Notes: a model not told the origin generated them from the letters alone. DNA of 64,000 nt from Halomarina ordinaria (GCF_030553305.1 NZ_JARRAH010000001.1:1860001-1924000), one strand, 5' to 3'; numbered from the stretch's first letter, positions 41,343-50,365 are shown. Program-made: numbers and translations.

Positions 41343-43286
41343 TCAGTCGTCCGCTTCGCCCGTCTCGGAGTCCGTGCGTGCCTGTCGTCGAGCCGCGCGC
41401 TCGATGAACTCCTGGGGGAGTTCGTCTATCTCGCCGGCCTGGACGCCCCAGAGGTGGGCGTAGAGGCCGTCCTCCGCGAGGAGGTCGTCGTGGGAGCCGT
41501 GCTCGACGATGCGACCGCCCTCGAGGACGACGATCTGGTCGGCGTCCTTGATGGTCGAGAGGCGGTGGGCGATGGCGAACGTCGTGCGGTCGGCGGTGAG
41601 ACGGTCCAGCGAGCGCTGGATGAGCATCTCCGTCTCGGTGTCCACGTCGCTGGTCGCCTCGTCGAGGACGAGGATCTCGGGGTCCTTGAGGACCGCCCGG
41701 GCGATGGAGAGGCGCTGGCGCTGGCCCCCCGAGAGCTTCACGCCGCGTTCCCCGACCATCGTGTCGTACCCGTCGGGGAGGTTCTGGATGAAGTCGTGGG
41801 CCTCCGCGGCCCGCGCCGCCGCGACGATCTCCTCGTCGGTGGCGTCGAACGACCCGTAGGCGACGTTCTCGCGGACCGTCCCGTAGAAGAGGAACGTGTC
41901 CTGGCTGACGTAGCCGACGTGCCGGCGGAGGCTCTGGAGCGAGACGTCCCGGAGGTCCTGACCGTCGATACGGACTGCCCCCTCGTCCACGTCGTAGAGG
42001 CGCATGAGCAGTTTGAGCACCGTCGACTTCCCGGCGCCCGTCGGGCCGACCAGCGCGAGCGTCTCGCCGCCCTCGACCGTGAAGTGCACGTCCTCGACGA
42101 TGGTCTCGGCGTCGTCGTAGCCGAAGGTGACGTCGTCGTACTCGACGCGGCCCTCCTCGACGACGAGTTCGTCGGCGTCGGGGTTCTCGACGAGGCGACC
42201 GGGTTCGTCCATCAGCCCGAAGATGCGGGCGGCGCTGGCGTGGGCGCGCTGGTACATGTTGATGACCTGCCCGAACTGCGCCATCGGCCAGACGAACTGC
42301 TGGGTGAGGAGGATGAACGTGGCGAACTCGCCGACCGACAGCGGTTGCGTGAACGGCCCCGGCGCCCCGCCGGTCGTCTCGTAGGTGATGACGAACAGTC
42401 CGCCGACGACGAACGTGAGGACGTAGCCGATGCCGGCGATGATGCGCAGGGCGGGGAAGAACTTGATGCGCGTCTCGATGGCGCCCCAGTTGGCGTCGAA
42501 GTAGTCCCGCGAGACGCCGTCGACGCGCGTCGACTCGTAGTCCTCCGTGTTGCTCGACTTGATGACCTGGATACCCCCGAGGTTGTTCTCCAGCCGGGAG
42601 TTGACCTTCCCGACCGAGGAGCGAACCTCGGCGTACTTCGGCTGGATTATCTCGACGAACTTGTAGGTGAAGAAGGCGATGACGGGGACCGGTACCAGCG
42701 CGATGAGCGCGAGTTGCCAGTTGAAGTAGAACAGCACCCCGGCGATGCCGATGATCATGACGCCGAGGCGGAACGCGCTGTTCAGCCCGTCGTTCAGGAA
42801 CCGCTCGAGGCGGTTGACGTCGTTCGAGAGGATGCTCATCAGTTCGCCGGTCTGCTTGTCGGCGAAGAAGTCCATGTTGAGCCGCTGCATCGCGTCGTAC
42901 GTGTCCGTCCGGACGTCGTGCTGGATGTGCTGGGCGAAGGAGTTGAACCCCCAGTTGCGCGCCCAGTGGAACAGCGCGCCCCCGAAGAAGGAGAACGCGA
43001 CGAGCGCCGTGACGACGAACAGCTGTCCCTCCCGGGTGGCGACCCACGCGTCGGGTATCAGCGGGGCGACGAACGCCTTGTCCTGCCGGATGACCGAGTC
43101 GATGGCGAACCCGAGCAGGATGGGCGGCAGGAGGTCGAGCGCGCGTGCGGCCGTGCTGGCGAGGACGCCGACGACGAACGCGAAGGTGTTCTTCCCCCCG
43201 TAATCGACGAACAGCCGACGCATGGGGTTCTCCGCCCGTTCGCGTTGTTCCTCGAACGGGTCGTCCTCGTCGGCGTGTATTCCCAT
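41343..43286 (-). CDS. ABC exporter, fused permease and ATPase
   Basis: 647 residues. The N-terminal 340 have six membrane helices of a type I exporter (KNTFAFVVGVLASTAARALD region, LALIALVPVPVIAFFTYKFV, IIAGIGYVLTFVVGGLFVIT). The ATPase domain is complete: Walker A LVGPTGAGKSTVLKLLMR, Q-loop YVSQDTFLFYG, signature VKLSGGQRQRLSIARAVL, Walker B ILVLDEATSDVDTETE and switch FAIAHRLSTI. It works as a homodimer exporting lipids or drugs (MsbA/MDR-like). The substrate is unknown. It is a single gene with 66 bases to the next gene upstream. Confidence 0.94.
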   Translation of the reverse strand: MGIHADEDDPFEEQRERAENPMRRLFVDYGGKNTFAFVVGVLASTAARALDLLPPILLGFAIDSVIRQDKAFVAPLIPDAWVATREGQLFVVTALVAFSFFGGALFHWARNWGFNSFAQHIQHDVRTDTYDAMQRLNMDFFADKQTGELMSILSNDVNRLERFLNDGLNSAFRLGVMIIGIAGVLFYFNWQLALIALVPVPVIAFFTYKFVEIIQPKYAEVRSSVGKVNSRLENNLGGIQVIKSSNTEDYESTRVDGVSRDYFDANWGAIETRIKFFPALRIIAGIGYVLTFVVGGLFVITYETTGGAPGPFTQPLSVGEFATFILLTQQFVWPMAQFGQVINMYQRAHASAARIFGLMDEPGRLVENPDADELVVEEGRVEYDDVTFGYDDAETIVEDVHFTVEGGETLALVGPTGAGKSTVLKLLMRLYDVDEGAVRIDGQDLRDVSLQSLRRHVGYVSQDTFLFYGTVRENVAYGSFDATDEEIVAAARAAEAHDFIQNLPDGYDTMVGERGVKLSGGQRQRLSIARAVLKDPEILVLDEATSDVDTETEMLIQRSLDRLTADRTTFAIAHRLSTIKDADQIVVLEGGRIVEHGSHDDLLAEDGLYAHLWGVQAGEIDELPQEFIERAARRQARTDSETGEADD

Positions 43287-43353
43287 CGCTGAACCTAGGC
43301 GTGAGCCGGTGAAAAGTGTTGGCAGCCAGTGGAATACGGTAACACTGGACAGG

Positions 43354-43887
43354 CTACTCCGACCGCTCCAGGCCGACGCCCTCGGCGTGAACGCGGTCGC
43401 CGACGGTCACGCCGTGGCGGGTGGTCCAGTCGTAGTTCACCTCGAGGACGTACTTTCCCTCGCCCGTGTACCGGTAGTCGTTCCCGTCTTCGCCCTCCGG
43501 CGGCTCCGGCGCGTGTTCGATGCCCGTGACGGTGCCGTTCTCGGCGACGAACACGATGTCGATGCCGAAGTCCATCCCGCGCATCACGTAGGTCAGGCTC
43601 TGTGGGTCGTCGTGGACGAACAGCATCCCCTCGTCCTCGGGGAGCGAGGAGGTGTTGCTGAGGCCGGTGTAGCGTTTCTGTCGCGTGTCCGCGATGCGCG
43701 CCTCGACGCGACCGAGTTCGGTGCCGTTCTCGTCGCTGACGACGACGGCCGTCCGGTCGTAGTCGTCGTCCGCGGGCGGCGAACCGAGGAAGGCGGGAGG
43801 GAGGACGCCGGCGGCGACGAGGGTAGCCCCGACCAGTCCGAGCGCGAGGAGGAGACCGGCGGCGGCGAGGACGCGTTCCGTTCGCAT
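43354..43887 (-). CDS. membrane-anchored DUF192 protein
   Basis: 177 residues from ATG 43887. An N-terminal hydrophobic helix (RVLAAAGLLLALGLVGATLV) anchors or exports the protein. The DUF192 domain follows: VEARIADTRQKRYTGLSNTS, then LPEDEGMLFVHDDPQSLTYV, then MRGMDFGIDIVFVAENGTVT. The MRxMxFxIDIxFxxxxG pattern is diagnostic. Function is unknown, suspected surface or stress related. It is upstream of the ABC exporter on the same strand but separated from it. Confidence 0.87.
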   Translation of the reverse strand: MRTERVLAAAGLLLALGLVGATLVAAGVLPPAFLGSPPADDDYDRTAVVVSDENGTELGRVEARIADTRQKRYTGLSNTSSLPEDEGMLFVHDDPQSLTYVMRGMDFGIDIVFVAENGTVTGIEHAPEPPEGEDGNDYRYTGEGKYVLEVNYDWTTRHGVTVGDRVHAEGVGLERSE

Positions 43888-43972
43888 GTAGCGGAGACTC
43901 CGGCCGTGCGAGTGTAAGGGTTCCGGGGGGCTTCGCAAGCGTTATTCGCTCCGCGGCGGTGGGTCGAGACGA

Positions 43973-44046
43973 GGGTCCGTGGTCTAGTTGGTCATGACGC
44001 GGCCTTTACAAGGCTGAGGTCGATGGTTCGAATCCGTCCGGACCCA
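43973..44046 (+). tRNA. tRNA-Val (TAC)
   Basis: 74 bases. Acceptor GGGTCCG with CGGACCC, discriminator A. Anticodon stem CGGCC/GGCTG closes loop TTTACAA, anticodon TAC. The T-arm contains GGTTCGAATCC. CCA is not encoded. It is followed by an inverted and a direct repeat of its own 3' end. Confidence 0.93.
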
Positions 44047-44168
44047 CTACTTCTCGCGGCGAACGGACGTGAGCCGCGTGGATCGTGGACTGCGGCGGAT
44101 TCGAATCAGGGAGCACCGCGAACGAACGTGAGCGGTGCGAGTGGGGTTCGAATCCGTCCGGACCCACT
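44047..44168 (+). repeat. tRNA-Val tail repeat
   Basis: An inverted T-arm, CGGATTCGAATCA (44096-44108), is followed by a spacer with GCACCGCGAACGAACGTGAG and then a direct copy at 44145-44168. That copy is identical over 24 bases to 44025-44048, the T-arm, acceptor strand and two trailing bases of the tRNA-Val gene. This is the same arrangement as beside the CAU and Arg tRNAs, but built from the Val sequence. There is no coding in this stretch. Confidence 0.75.
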
Positions 44169-44197
44169 CTCGTTCCGCGAGCGACAGCGAGTGTGTG

Positions 44198-44374
44198 TTA
44201 GTGGGGCGTCTCCACCAGCGTCGCGGCGAACAGGGCGACCGCGACGAGACAGACCAGGAGGGACGTGGGGACGACGGGCGGGGCGAAGACGAGGACCGTG
44301 AACGACGAGGAGGCGGCGACCGCGAGGAGGACGAGCGCGCCGCCGGCGTTCTCCAGGAGCGGGGGAGCGGGCAT
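44198..44374 (-). CDS. small two-helix membrane protein
   Basis: 58 residues from ATG 44374. Two hydrophobic stretches, ALVLLAVAASSSFTVLVFAP and TSLLVCLVAVALFAATLV, are joined by a short Pro loop. It has no recognisable family. It lies between tRNA-Val and tRNA-Phe. The frame extends upstream to 44455, but the extra part is basic and overlaps the promoter side of tRNA-Phe. Coding is plausible, not proven. Confidence 0.45.
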   Translation of the reverse strand: MPAPPLLENAGGALVLLAVAASSSFTVLVFAPPVVPTSLLVCLVAVALFAATLVETPH

Positions 44375-44467
44375 GACCGAGACGCCGCTATGGGGTGTGA
44401 TGAGCTTTCGGGTCGCACACGGCCGTTTCGAAACGCTTTTTCGGTCCGTCGGCATCCGTTGAGACGA

Positions 44468-44541
44468 GCCGCCTTAGCTCAGACTGGGAGAGCACTCGAC
44501 TGAAGATCGAGCTGTCCCCGGTTCAAATCCGGGAGGCGGCA
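44468..44541 (+). tRNA. tRNA-Phe (GAA)
   Basis: 74 bases. Acceptor GCCGCCT with AGGCGGC, discriminator A. D-arm GCTCAGACTGGGAGAGC, anticodon stem CTCGA/TCGAG closing CTGAAGA, anticodon GAA. T-arm CCCCGGTTCAAATCCGGG. CCA is not encoded and there is no tail repeat behind it. Confidence 0.93.
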
Positions 44542-44679
44542 TGGTTCGTTCGCGCGATTTCTAGTCGAGCGACGGCGTCGCCTTACAACGATTCCGACCC
44601 CCGGTGCCGCGTTCGTCGATGTCTGCGTCGGGCCGGACGACGGGGTGGAAGCCCCGGCACGTAAGAGTTGCCGAATCGT

Positions 44680-44700
44680 CCATACTAGTTTGGTATAGAT
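44680..44700 (+). promoter_or_regulatory. bop promoter region
   Basis: Upstream of bop the sequence turns AT-rich: CATACTAGTTTGGTATAGAT (44681-44700), ending about 36 bases before the ATG. TATAGAT is the likely TATA box, and the ACTAGTTTGG just before it resembles the CTAGTT-containing element I remember from Bat-activated haloarchaeal promoters. The match to that element is by memory only. Confidence 0.45.
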
Positions 44701-44735
44701 TTCAAAACCGACCAGTGCGTAGTCAACGACGAGTT

Positions 44736-45488
44736 ATGGCAACTCCAGGTAGCGAAGCGATATGGCTGTGGATAGGTACGGCAGGAATGTTCCTCGGCAT
44801 GGTGTACTTCATCGCCCGCGGGTGGGGCGAGGAGAGCAGACGGCGACAGGAGTTCTACATCGTGACGATATTCATCACCGCCATCGCCTTCGTCAACTAT
44901 CTGATGATGGCGCTGGGGTTCGGTCTGACGACGGTGACCGTCGCGGGCGAGGAGATACCCATTTACTGGGCACGGTACACCGACTGGCTGTTCACGACGC
45001 CGTTGCTCCTCATCGACCTCGGGTTGCTCGCCGGGGCGAACCGGAACCAACTCGCCACCCTCGTCGGGCTCGACGCGCTGATGATAGGCACCGGTGCGGT
45101 AGCGACGCTGTCGACGACCGGCGCGCTGCTCGGTCCTGTCGGTGACCGCATCGTCTGGTGGGGCGTCTCCACCGGCTTCCTGCTGGTGCTCCTGTACTTC
45201 CTGCTGGAGACGTTGACCGAGGAGGCGAACCGGCTCCCGGAGGCCGCCCAGTCGACGTTCCGTACCCTCCGAAACCTCATCATCGTCGTCTGGTTGGTGT
45301 ATCCGGTGTGGTGGATCCTCGGGACCGAGGGGCTCGGTCTCGTCGGCCTCCCCATCGAGACGGCGGGCTTCATGGTCCTCGACCTCGTCGCGAAGGTCGG
45401 CTTCGGGTTCATACTGCTGTCGAGCCGTGAGGTGCTCGACGCCGCCGGCGGGCTCGCCGGGTCGACGTCCCAGCCGGTCGCCGACTGA
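44736..45488 (+). CDS. bop: bacteriorhodopsin (light-driven proton pump)
   Basis: 250 residues from ATG 44736, seven helices. All proton-pump residues align with Halobacterium numbering: Arg80 (R82), Asp83 (D85), Asp94 (D96), Glu198 (E194), Glu208 (E204), Asp216 (D212) and the retinal Lys220 (K216) in [35 protein letters not shown] is the helix-C core. A D96-like Asp marks a proton pump, not a sensory rhodopsin or halorhodopsin. There is a short N-terminal extension before helix A, as in archaerhodopsins. It pumps protons outward to power ATP synthesis, with retinal supplied by crtY and brp/blh next door. Confidence 0.97.
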   Translation: MATPGSEAIWLWIGTAGMFLGMVYFIARGWGEESRRRQEFYIVTIFITAIAFVNYLMMALGFGLTTVTVAGEEIPIYWARYTDWLFTTPLLLIDLGLLAGANRNQLATLVGLDALMIGTGAVATLSTTGALLGPVGDRIVWWGVSTGFLLVLLYFLLETLTEEANRLPEAAQSTFRTLRNLIIVVWLVYPVWWILGTEGLGLVGLPIETAGFMVLDLVAKVGFGFILLSSREVLDAAGGLAGSTSQPVAD

Positions 45489-45611
45489 CACCGGACGACG
45501 GTGTCGAGGAGGAACTACTCCCGAAGCGCACCGGCTCGAATCCGTCTCGATGACTTCCACCCGCCGACACACGGACACGTTCGACAGCACGGCTCGCCGA
45601 GCGGAGCGACA

Positions 45612-46406
45612 ATGAGCGGTCCGACGTACGCGCAGTTTCACTTCGCGTTCGTCCTGCCGGCAGTCGCGGGACTGTTGGCAGCGGCCACGGTGACCCGTTC
45701 TCGAACGACCCGGCCGACGGTGTGGTCGATCGACCGACCCTACTGGAGCGGCGTCGCCATCGTCACGCTGCTCGCTGTCGTCTACACGACGCCGTGGGAC
45801 AACTACCTCATCGCTCGCGGCGTCTGGGGCTACGGCGAGGGACGGACGTTCGTCCATCTCGGGTTCGCCCCGCTGGGCGAGTACGTGTTCTTCGTCCTCC
45901 AGCCGATACTCACCGCACTGTGGCTCGGGCAGTTGACGCTCCGCGACGGGTGGCCGGAAGCCGACGCACTCGGCCGGACCACACACGGGCGACGAACGCT
46001 CGACGTCGGTCGACTCTCGCTTCGATACAGAGGCGTCGGAGCGCTCGCCGCGACGGGACTCGGTATCGCCGGTGCGGTGTGCCTCCGGTCGCCCGAGACG
46101 CTCTACCTCGGCGCCATCCTCGCGTGGGGCGCGCCCGTCCTGTTCATCCAGTGGGTCGTCGGCCTCCCACAGTTGCTGTATCAGCGTCGAACGGCCGCCC
46201 TCGGGGTCGCCGTCCCGACGCTGTACCTCTGGGTAATCGACAGGGTCGCGCTCGCCACCGGTATCTGGCACATCTCGCCGACGTACACGACCGGCGTCGC
46301 GCTCGTCGGCCTCCCTCTCGAGGAGGCGCTGTTCTTTCTCGTGACGAACCTCTTCGTGGTGCAGGGGCTGGTCCTGTTCCGATGGGTGGTCGATCGATGG
46401 GCGTGA
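45612..46406 (+). CDS. crtY: lycopene beta-cyclase (CrtY, fused CrtYc-CrtYd type)
   Basis: 264 residues from ATG 45612. The upstream in-frame extension is basic junk and is rejected. Seven hydrophobic segments hold two copies of the lycopene-cyclase domain, each marked by a conserved acidic pair: the first half ends LGFAPLGEYVFFVLQPILTA, the second GVALVGLPLEEALFFLVTNL. It closes the rings of lycopene to beta-carotene, the precursor of retinal. It lies between bop and brp/blh and overlaps the latter by ten bases, so it is surely part of the retinal pathway. Confidence 0.9.
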   Translation: MSGPTYAQFHFAFVLPAVAGLLAAATVTRSRTTRPTVWSIDRPYWSGVAIVTLLAVVYTTPWDNYLIARGVWGYGEGRTFVHLGFAPLGEYVFFVLQPILTALWLGQLTLRDGWPEADALGRTTHGRRTLDVGRLSLRYRGVGALAATGLGIAGAVCLRSPETLYLGAILAWGAPVLFIQWVVGLPQLLYQRRTAALGVAVPTLYLWVIDRVALATGIWHISPTYTTGVALVGLPLEEALFFLVTNLFVVQGLVLFRWVVDRWA

Positions 46407-47440
46407 CCGTCGAGCGACCGACGCCGGCGCTTCGCGGGGTCTACCGCCGTCTCGCCGCCCGCCCGGCGTGGGTGATCTGTGCCCTGTTCGTCGTCGGTGC
46501 GACCCTCGGACGAGCGCTTGACGTCTCGCTGCCGCCGTCGATCAGGTACCTCCCGCTCGCGGCCAGCGTCGTCGTCTTCGGCCTCCCACACGGCGCGATC
46601 GACTACCTCGTTCCGGCGCGAGTCGACGACTGCTCGCCCCCCCGCTCGATGGCCGCAGTCGGGGGGCTCTACGCCGTCTTCGGCGGCGCTTACGCGGTAC
46701 TCTGGCTCATCACCCCGCTGGCCGCCGCAGCAGGGTTCATCGCGCTGACGTGGTTCCACTGGGGTCAAGGCGACGTTCACGCCCTCGTCGCCTTCGTGGA
46801 AGCCGACCACCTCGACTCGACGGGACTTCGGGTGACGACAGGAGGGGTTCGGGGTGGCCTCCCCATGTTCGTCCCGCTCCTCGCCTTCCCGGAGCGGTAT
46901 CGAACCGTCGTCGACTCGTGGGTCGGCCTGTTCGGGACCGACGTCTCGGCGATGTGGCTGTTCGCCGGAGGGACCCGTCTGGTGGGGGGCGCGGTCTTCC
47001 TGACGGTCAGCGTCGGGGTGTTGCTCGTCGGCTACCGTCGAGACGGTGGCCGCGGCTGGCAGGTCGACGCCGGCGAGACGGCGCTCCTGTGGCTGTTCTT
47101 CCTGACTGTGCCACCGGTGGTCGCCATCGGCGTCTACTTCTGCGTGTGGCACTCCCTTCGGCACGTCCTCAGGGTCGTCGCCGTCGACGGGACCGGGACC
47201 AGGACCGGGACCGGACCGGTTACCCCTCGCAGCGTCGTCGTGTCGTCCGCCCGTGAGGCCGCACCGACGACGGCGCTCGCGCTCGTCTTCCTCGTCGGCT
47301 TCGCCTCGCTCGTTCCCGTCGCACCCGCTTCGACGGCGTCGGGAGCCGCTGTGTATCTGGTCTTCGTCGCGGTGCTCACGCTTCCCCACGTCGCTGTAGT
47401 GACGTGGATGGATTACCGGGAGGGAATCTGGTGGGGGTGA
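46397..47440 (+). CDS. blh: beta-carotene 15,15'-dioxygenase, Brp/Blh family
   Basis: 347 residues from ATG 46397. An integral membrane enzyme with conserved histidines in FGLPHGAIDYLVPA, ALTWFHWGQGDVHALVAF, YFCVWHSLRHVLRVV and LPHVAVVTWMDY, the Blh/Brp metal-binding pattern. It cleaves beta-carotene to two retinals, the chromophore of the bop product. A short low-complexity patch (GTGTRTGTG) sits in a loop near residue 280. Start overlaps crtY by ten bases. brp is an alternative symbol, as the two subfamilies cannot be separated here. Confidence 0.9.
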   Translation: MGVTVERPTPALRGVYRRLAARPAWVICALFVVGATLGRALDVSLPPSIRYLPLAASVVVFGLPHGAIDYLVPARVDDCSPPRSMAAVGGLYAVFGGAYAVLWLITPLAAAAGFIALTWFHWGQGDVHALVAFVEADHLDSTGLRVTTGGVRGGLPMFVPLLAFPERYRTVVDSWVGLFGTDVSAMWLFAGGTRLVGGAVFLTVSVGVLLVGYRRDGGRGWQVDAGETALLWLFFLTVPPVVAIGVYFCVWHSLRHVLRVVAVDGTGTRTGTGPVTPRSVVVSSAREAAPTTALALVFLVGFASLVPVAPASTASGAAVYLVFVAVLTLPHVAVVTWMDYREGIWWG

Positions 47441-47444
47441 GGTG

Positions 47445-49445
47445 TCACCGCTCGAAGAACGCACCGATGAGTTTCCGTTCCGCCGCACGGAGGTGCTGGT
47501 GGTACGTCGCCCGACCGATATCCATCGATTCCGCCAGCGTGTCGCCAGTGACGGGACGGTCCCACTCGTAGAACCCGCTGACGTAGGCCTTCTGGAGCGC
47601 CGTCAACTGTCGTTCGGTGAGTCGCTCCTCGACCTCGCCGACGAACGCCTGTCGGGTCGACGGCGGACGCTCGCGCTCGCGCTGGGCGACGATTTCCGTC
47701 GCCGGATACCGCTCTGAGAGGAGGTCGGCGATGGCACGCACGTCGCCCTCGCTCGGCAGTTCGAGTTCGATCGTAGCGACGCCGTCGTCGACGGCGATGG
47801 CACGGATTTGGACGCCGCGTTCGGCCAGCGTCGCCGGCAGGGAGTCGTCCGTAACGGTGAACTCGAGCAGTGCCTCGCGGCCGTGTTCGTGTATCAGCTC
47901 CCCCGACGCGATGTGTGAGTACTGCTCGGCGGCCGCGAGGACGGCCTCGGCGTCGCCGTCCGACTGAAAGAACATCAGCACCGACCCGTCGTCGCGGTAC
48001 ACCGAGCCGTTGTACGTGAGTGAACAACCGGTCTGTGCCGAGAGTTCGACGAAGAACAGGCCCCCGTCGGTGGTCTCGATGTCGAGTTGTCGGACGCTGT
48101 CGGTGGCGAGCATCCGGCCGCGTTCCAGGGCGTTCAACGCCGTCGCCGTCGACCGGCCGATGGCTTCGAGCACGACCCGTTCGTGTTCGTTCAGCGCCGC
48201 CTCCTCGGTGGCGTACAGGGACAGGACGCCGTACGTCGTCTCGCCGTAAACGAGCGGGACTGCGGCGATGCCGTGGACAGCCCCGGCGGCCATCCACGGC
48301 GAGTCCTCGGCGATGGCTGCCAGTGTTGCGTCGTCGGTGACGACACGCAGTTCGCCGGTCTCGTAGGCGGTGGCGGCGAGAGGCGGGTCCGACGCCGTGA
48401 GGTCGACGTGCAGGTCGTCGAGCGAGACGGCCCACTCGCCGGCCGACGCCGTCGCGGCGAGGGTGTCACTGGAGCGGTCCGGAACGCCGAGCCACGCGAA
48501 CTCGTAGGTATCGACGGCTACGAAGCTGTCGCAGACGCCCCGTTCGACCTCCACGCGTCCCCCGGACCCGACGAGCGTGCGGGTCACGTCCCTGAGAAGG
48601 CCGTCGATGCGTACCAGCAGGTGTTCGAGGCTCCGTCGTTCGCGTTCCACCTGCATCTCGGCCTCCCTGCGCTCGGTGATGTCGGTCTGGAACCCGACGA
48701 AGTGTGAGACGGACCCGTCGGAGCCGTGAACTGGCGCGATGTCGACGCGGTTCCAGAACGGTTCGCCGCTCTTCCGGTAGTTCAGCAACTCGACCGACAC
48801 CTGCTCGCCGGCGTCGATCGCCCCACGCATCGCGGCGACGGCCTCGGGGTCGGAGTCCTCGCCCTGCAGGAACCGACAGTTCTGGCCGACGACGCGCTCC
48901 TTCGAGTAGCCCGTCAGCCGCTCGAAGGCGTCGTTGATGTACACCATCGGCTCGTCAGGGCGGTCGGCGTCGGCGATGGTGATGCCGACCGGTGCCTCGT
49001 CGATGGCCCGCTCTTTCAGTCGTAGCTCCTCGCGCAAACCGAGGTCTTCGATGGGCATCCGGGCGTTCCGGTCGGTCGGACGCGACGTCGCCGCGTCCGC
49101 TGCCGCGATGACCCGCCCGTACAGTCGGTCGTCGACGTCGGGGGCATCCTTCGGAACGTACTCCGAGACGCCGGCGGCGACGGCGTCACTCGCGACCGTT
49201 CCGTCGTCGGCGACCACTACGACCGGCAACGCCGGTATCGAAGCCCGGAGACGCTCCAGCAGGGCGACCGCATCGACGCCCCCACCGTCGATCAACACCA
49301 CGCAGTCGGCGTCGTCGAGACGCGACAACGCGTCGCTGCCCTCCGACACGGCGGTGAGTGCCAGTGTCGTTCGACGGTCGAGGGCGGCAAGCAGTTCGTC
49401 ACCGTCCGAGACCGCGAGGACACGCACGCTCTGAGGTCCAGTCAC
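47445..49445 (-). CDS. bat: Bat-like transcription regulator with LOV, GAF and HTH domains
   Basis: 666 residues from ATG 49445. Domains in order: a receiver-like module (to about 115, Asp53 and Lys99 retained), a PAS/LOV domain with the flavin-binding NCRFLQ (Cys190 in VVGQNCRFLQGEDSD), a GAF domain (about 275-435), the bacterio-opsin-activator region, and a C-terminal HTH (ERQLTALQKAYVSGFYEWDR). Halobacterium Bat activates bop, brp and crt genes at low oxygen. The LOV cysteine implies blue-light sensing too. It converges with blh. A TATA-like TATAAA (on the plus strand) lies about 38 bases upstream. Confidence 0.9.
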   Translation of the reverse strand: MTGPQSVRVLAVSDGDELLAALDRRTTLALTAVSEGSDALSRLDDADCVVLIDGGGVDAVALLERLRASIPALPVVVVADDGTVASDAVAAGVSEYVPKDAPDVDDRLYGRVIAAADAATSRPTDRNARMPIEDLGLREELRLKERAIDEAPVGITIADADRPDEPMVYINDAFERLTGYSKERVVGQNCRFLQGEDSDPEAVAAMRGAIDAGEQVSVELLNYRKSGEPFWNRVDIAPVHGSDGSVSHFVGFQTDITERREAEMQVERERRSLEHLLVRIDGLLRDVTRTLVGSGGRVEVERGVCDSFVAVDTYEFAWLGVPDRSSDTLAATASAGEWAVSLDDLHVDLTASDPPLAATAYETGELRVVTDDATLAAIAEDSPWMAAGAVHGIAAVPLVYGETTYGVLSLYATEEAALNEHERVVLEAIGRSTATALNALERGRMLATDSVRQLDIETTDGGLFFVELSAQTGCSLTYNGSVYRDDGSVLMFFQSDGDAEAVLAAAEQYSHIASGELIHEHGREALLEFTVTDDSLPATLAERGVQIRAIAVDDGVATIELELPSEGDVRAIADLLSERYPATEIVAQRERERPPSTRQAFVGEVEERLTERQLTALQKAYVSGFYEWDRPVTGDTLAESMDIGRATYHQHLRAAERKLIGAFFER

Positions 49446-49480
49446 GAGTGTCTCTCCGGCCGGAATAGGGTCGCTGGCAG

Positions 49481-49487
49481 TATAAAC
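49481..49487 (-). promoter_or_regulatory. putative TATA box of bat
   Basis: TATAAAC on the plus strand reads GTTTATA on the minus strand, about 38 bases before the bat ATG. It is the only AT-rich heptamer in the 238-base spacer between bat and the divergent 49684 gene. Confidence 0.45.
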
Positions 49488-49683
49488 CCGGACGTCGGCC
49501 CGGTGCGAGCGTGCTCGCTCGTCGGGCGTCGGGCCCCCTCCACACCCGACAGACCGCCGTCGCTCGGGGCGGTATCACGCCGGTTCGTCGCGGTGGCGCA
49601 CGAACGCGGGGTCACGGTACCCGTCTGCACGGTCGGGAGCGACGCACCCGAAAGCACTTGTGTCGCTCCGCGCGCGACCACGC

Positions 49684-50172
49684 ATGGCCCTCCTCCAGTC
49701 TGTCGTCCCCGAAGTCGGCGGATGGGTGACGTTCGGGCTCGTACTGCTCGTCCCGGGGGTCGCCGCTACGGCCCTCTGTGCACCGTTCCTGGCCGCGAAG
49801 CGGGTTCGGTCGCTGTTCGCGGCGCTCCCCCCCGAAGGTTCGCCGGTCACGACGTACGCGCTGGTCGGCGTCGGCCTGTCGCTCCCGTACGTCGGCGGCG
49901 TCCTGTGGGTGCTCGCGTCCGTGGATTCGGCGGGCGGTGCGTGGGGGAACGCGCTCCTGACCCTGGCGCTCCTGCTGGGGGTGCTGTACACGGTCGGCTG
50001 TCCGGTCGTCGGCGTCCTCGCGCTCCCCCGGGTCGGCGTCGACTGGGACCCGACCGGCTACGGCTGGTCGACGTGGGTCCTGCTCGGCGCCGCCGGCGGC
50101 TGGTACGCGACGCTGTTCGCCGTCCCGCTGGTCGTACTGGGAATCGTCCTCGCGCTCCCCGGCGGCTACTGA
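49684..50172 (+). CDS. integral membrane protein of unknown function
   Basis: 162 residues from ATG 49684, with four to five hydrophobic helices (WVTFGLVLLVPGVAATALCA, YALVGVGLSLPYVGGVLWVL, NALLTLALLLGVLYTVGCPV, WYATLFAVPLVVLGIVLALP). No conserved motif is visible. It is divergent from bat and could belong to the photobiology regulon, but nothing in its sequence says so. A tiny membrane protein gene follows 67 bases downstream. Confidence 0.75.
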   Translation: MALLQSVVPEVGGWVTFGLVLLVPGVAATALCAPFLAAKRVRSLFAALPPEGSPVTTYALVGVGLSLPYVGGVLWVLASVDSAGGAWGNALLTLALLLGVLYTVGCPVVGVLALPRVGVDWDPTGYGWSTWVLLGAAGGWYATLFAVPLVVLGIVLALPGGY

Positions 50173-50239
50173 CCCGGTGGCCGGACCGGCACGCACCGCC
50201 ACAAACGGTAACTACCGGCCCGTCGAACCCCTGCCCGTA

Positions 50240-50365
50240 ATGAGAGCATCAACTGCCGTCCTCGCGTTCGGTGCCGTCCTGTTCGTCCTCCCGATTCCCG
50301 GTACGTTCATCGCCGGCGCACTGGTCCTCCTCGCGGGCGGCCTCGCGCGCGTCCTCGGGTCGTAA
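50240..50365 (+). CDS. 41-residue membrane protein
   Basis: ATG 50240, hydrophobic throughout: LAFGAVLFVLPIPGTFIAGA, then LVLLAGGLARVL. One or two membrane helices with a Pro-Ile-Pro-Gly turn. I recall similar tiny haloarchaeal proteins with a VLPIPGTF motif, but no function. It is short but reads as a real gene because of the motif and the clean leaderless start. Confidence 0.55.
   Translation: MRASTAVLAFGAVLFVLPIPGTFIAGALVLLAGGLARVLGS

Noticed and set aside
45489-45611. N-terminal extension of crtY from an upstream start at 45501.
   Set aside because: The extra 37 residues are basic and unlike any cyclase. The ATG at 45612 directly precedes the conserved first helix.
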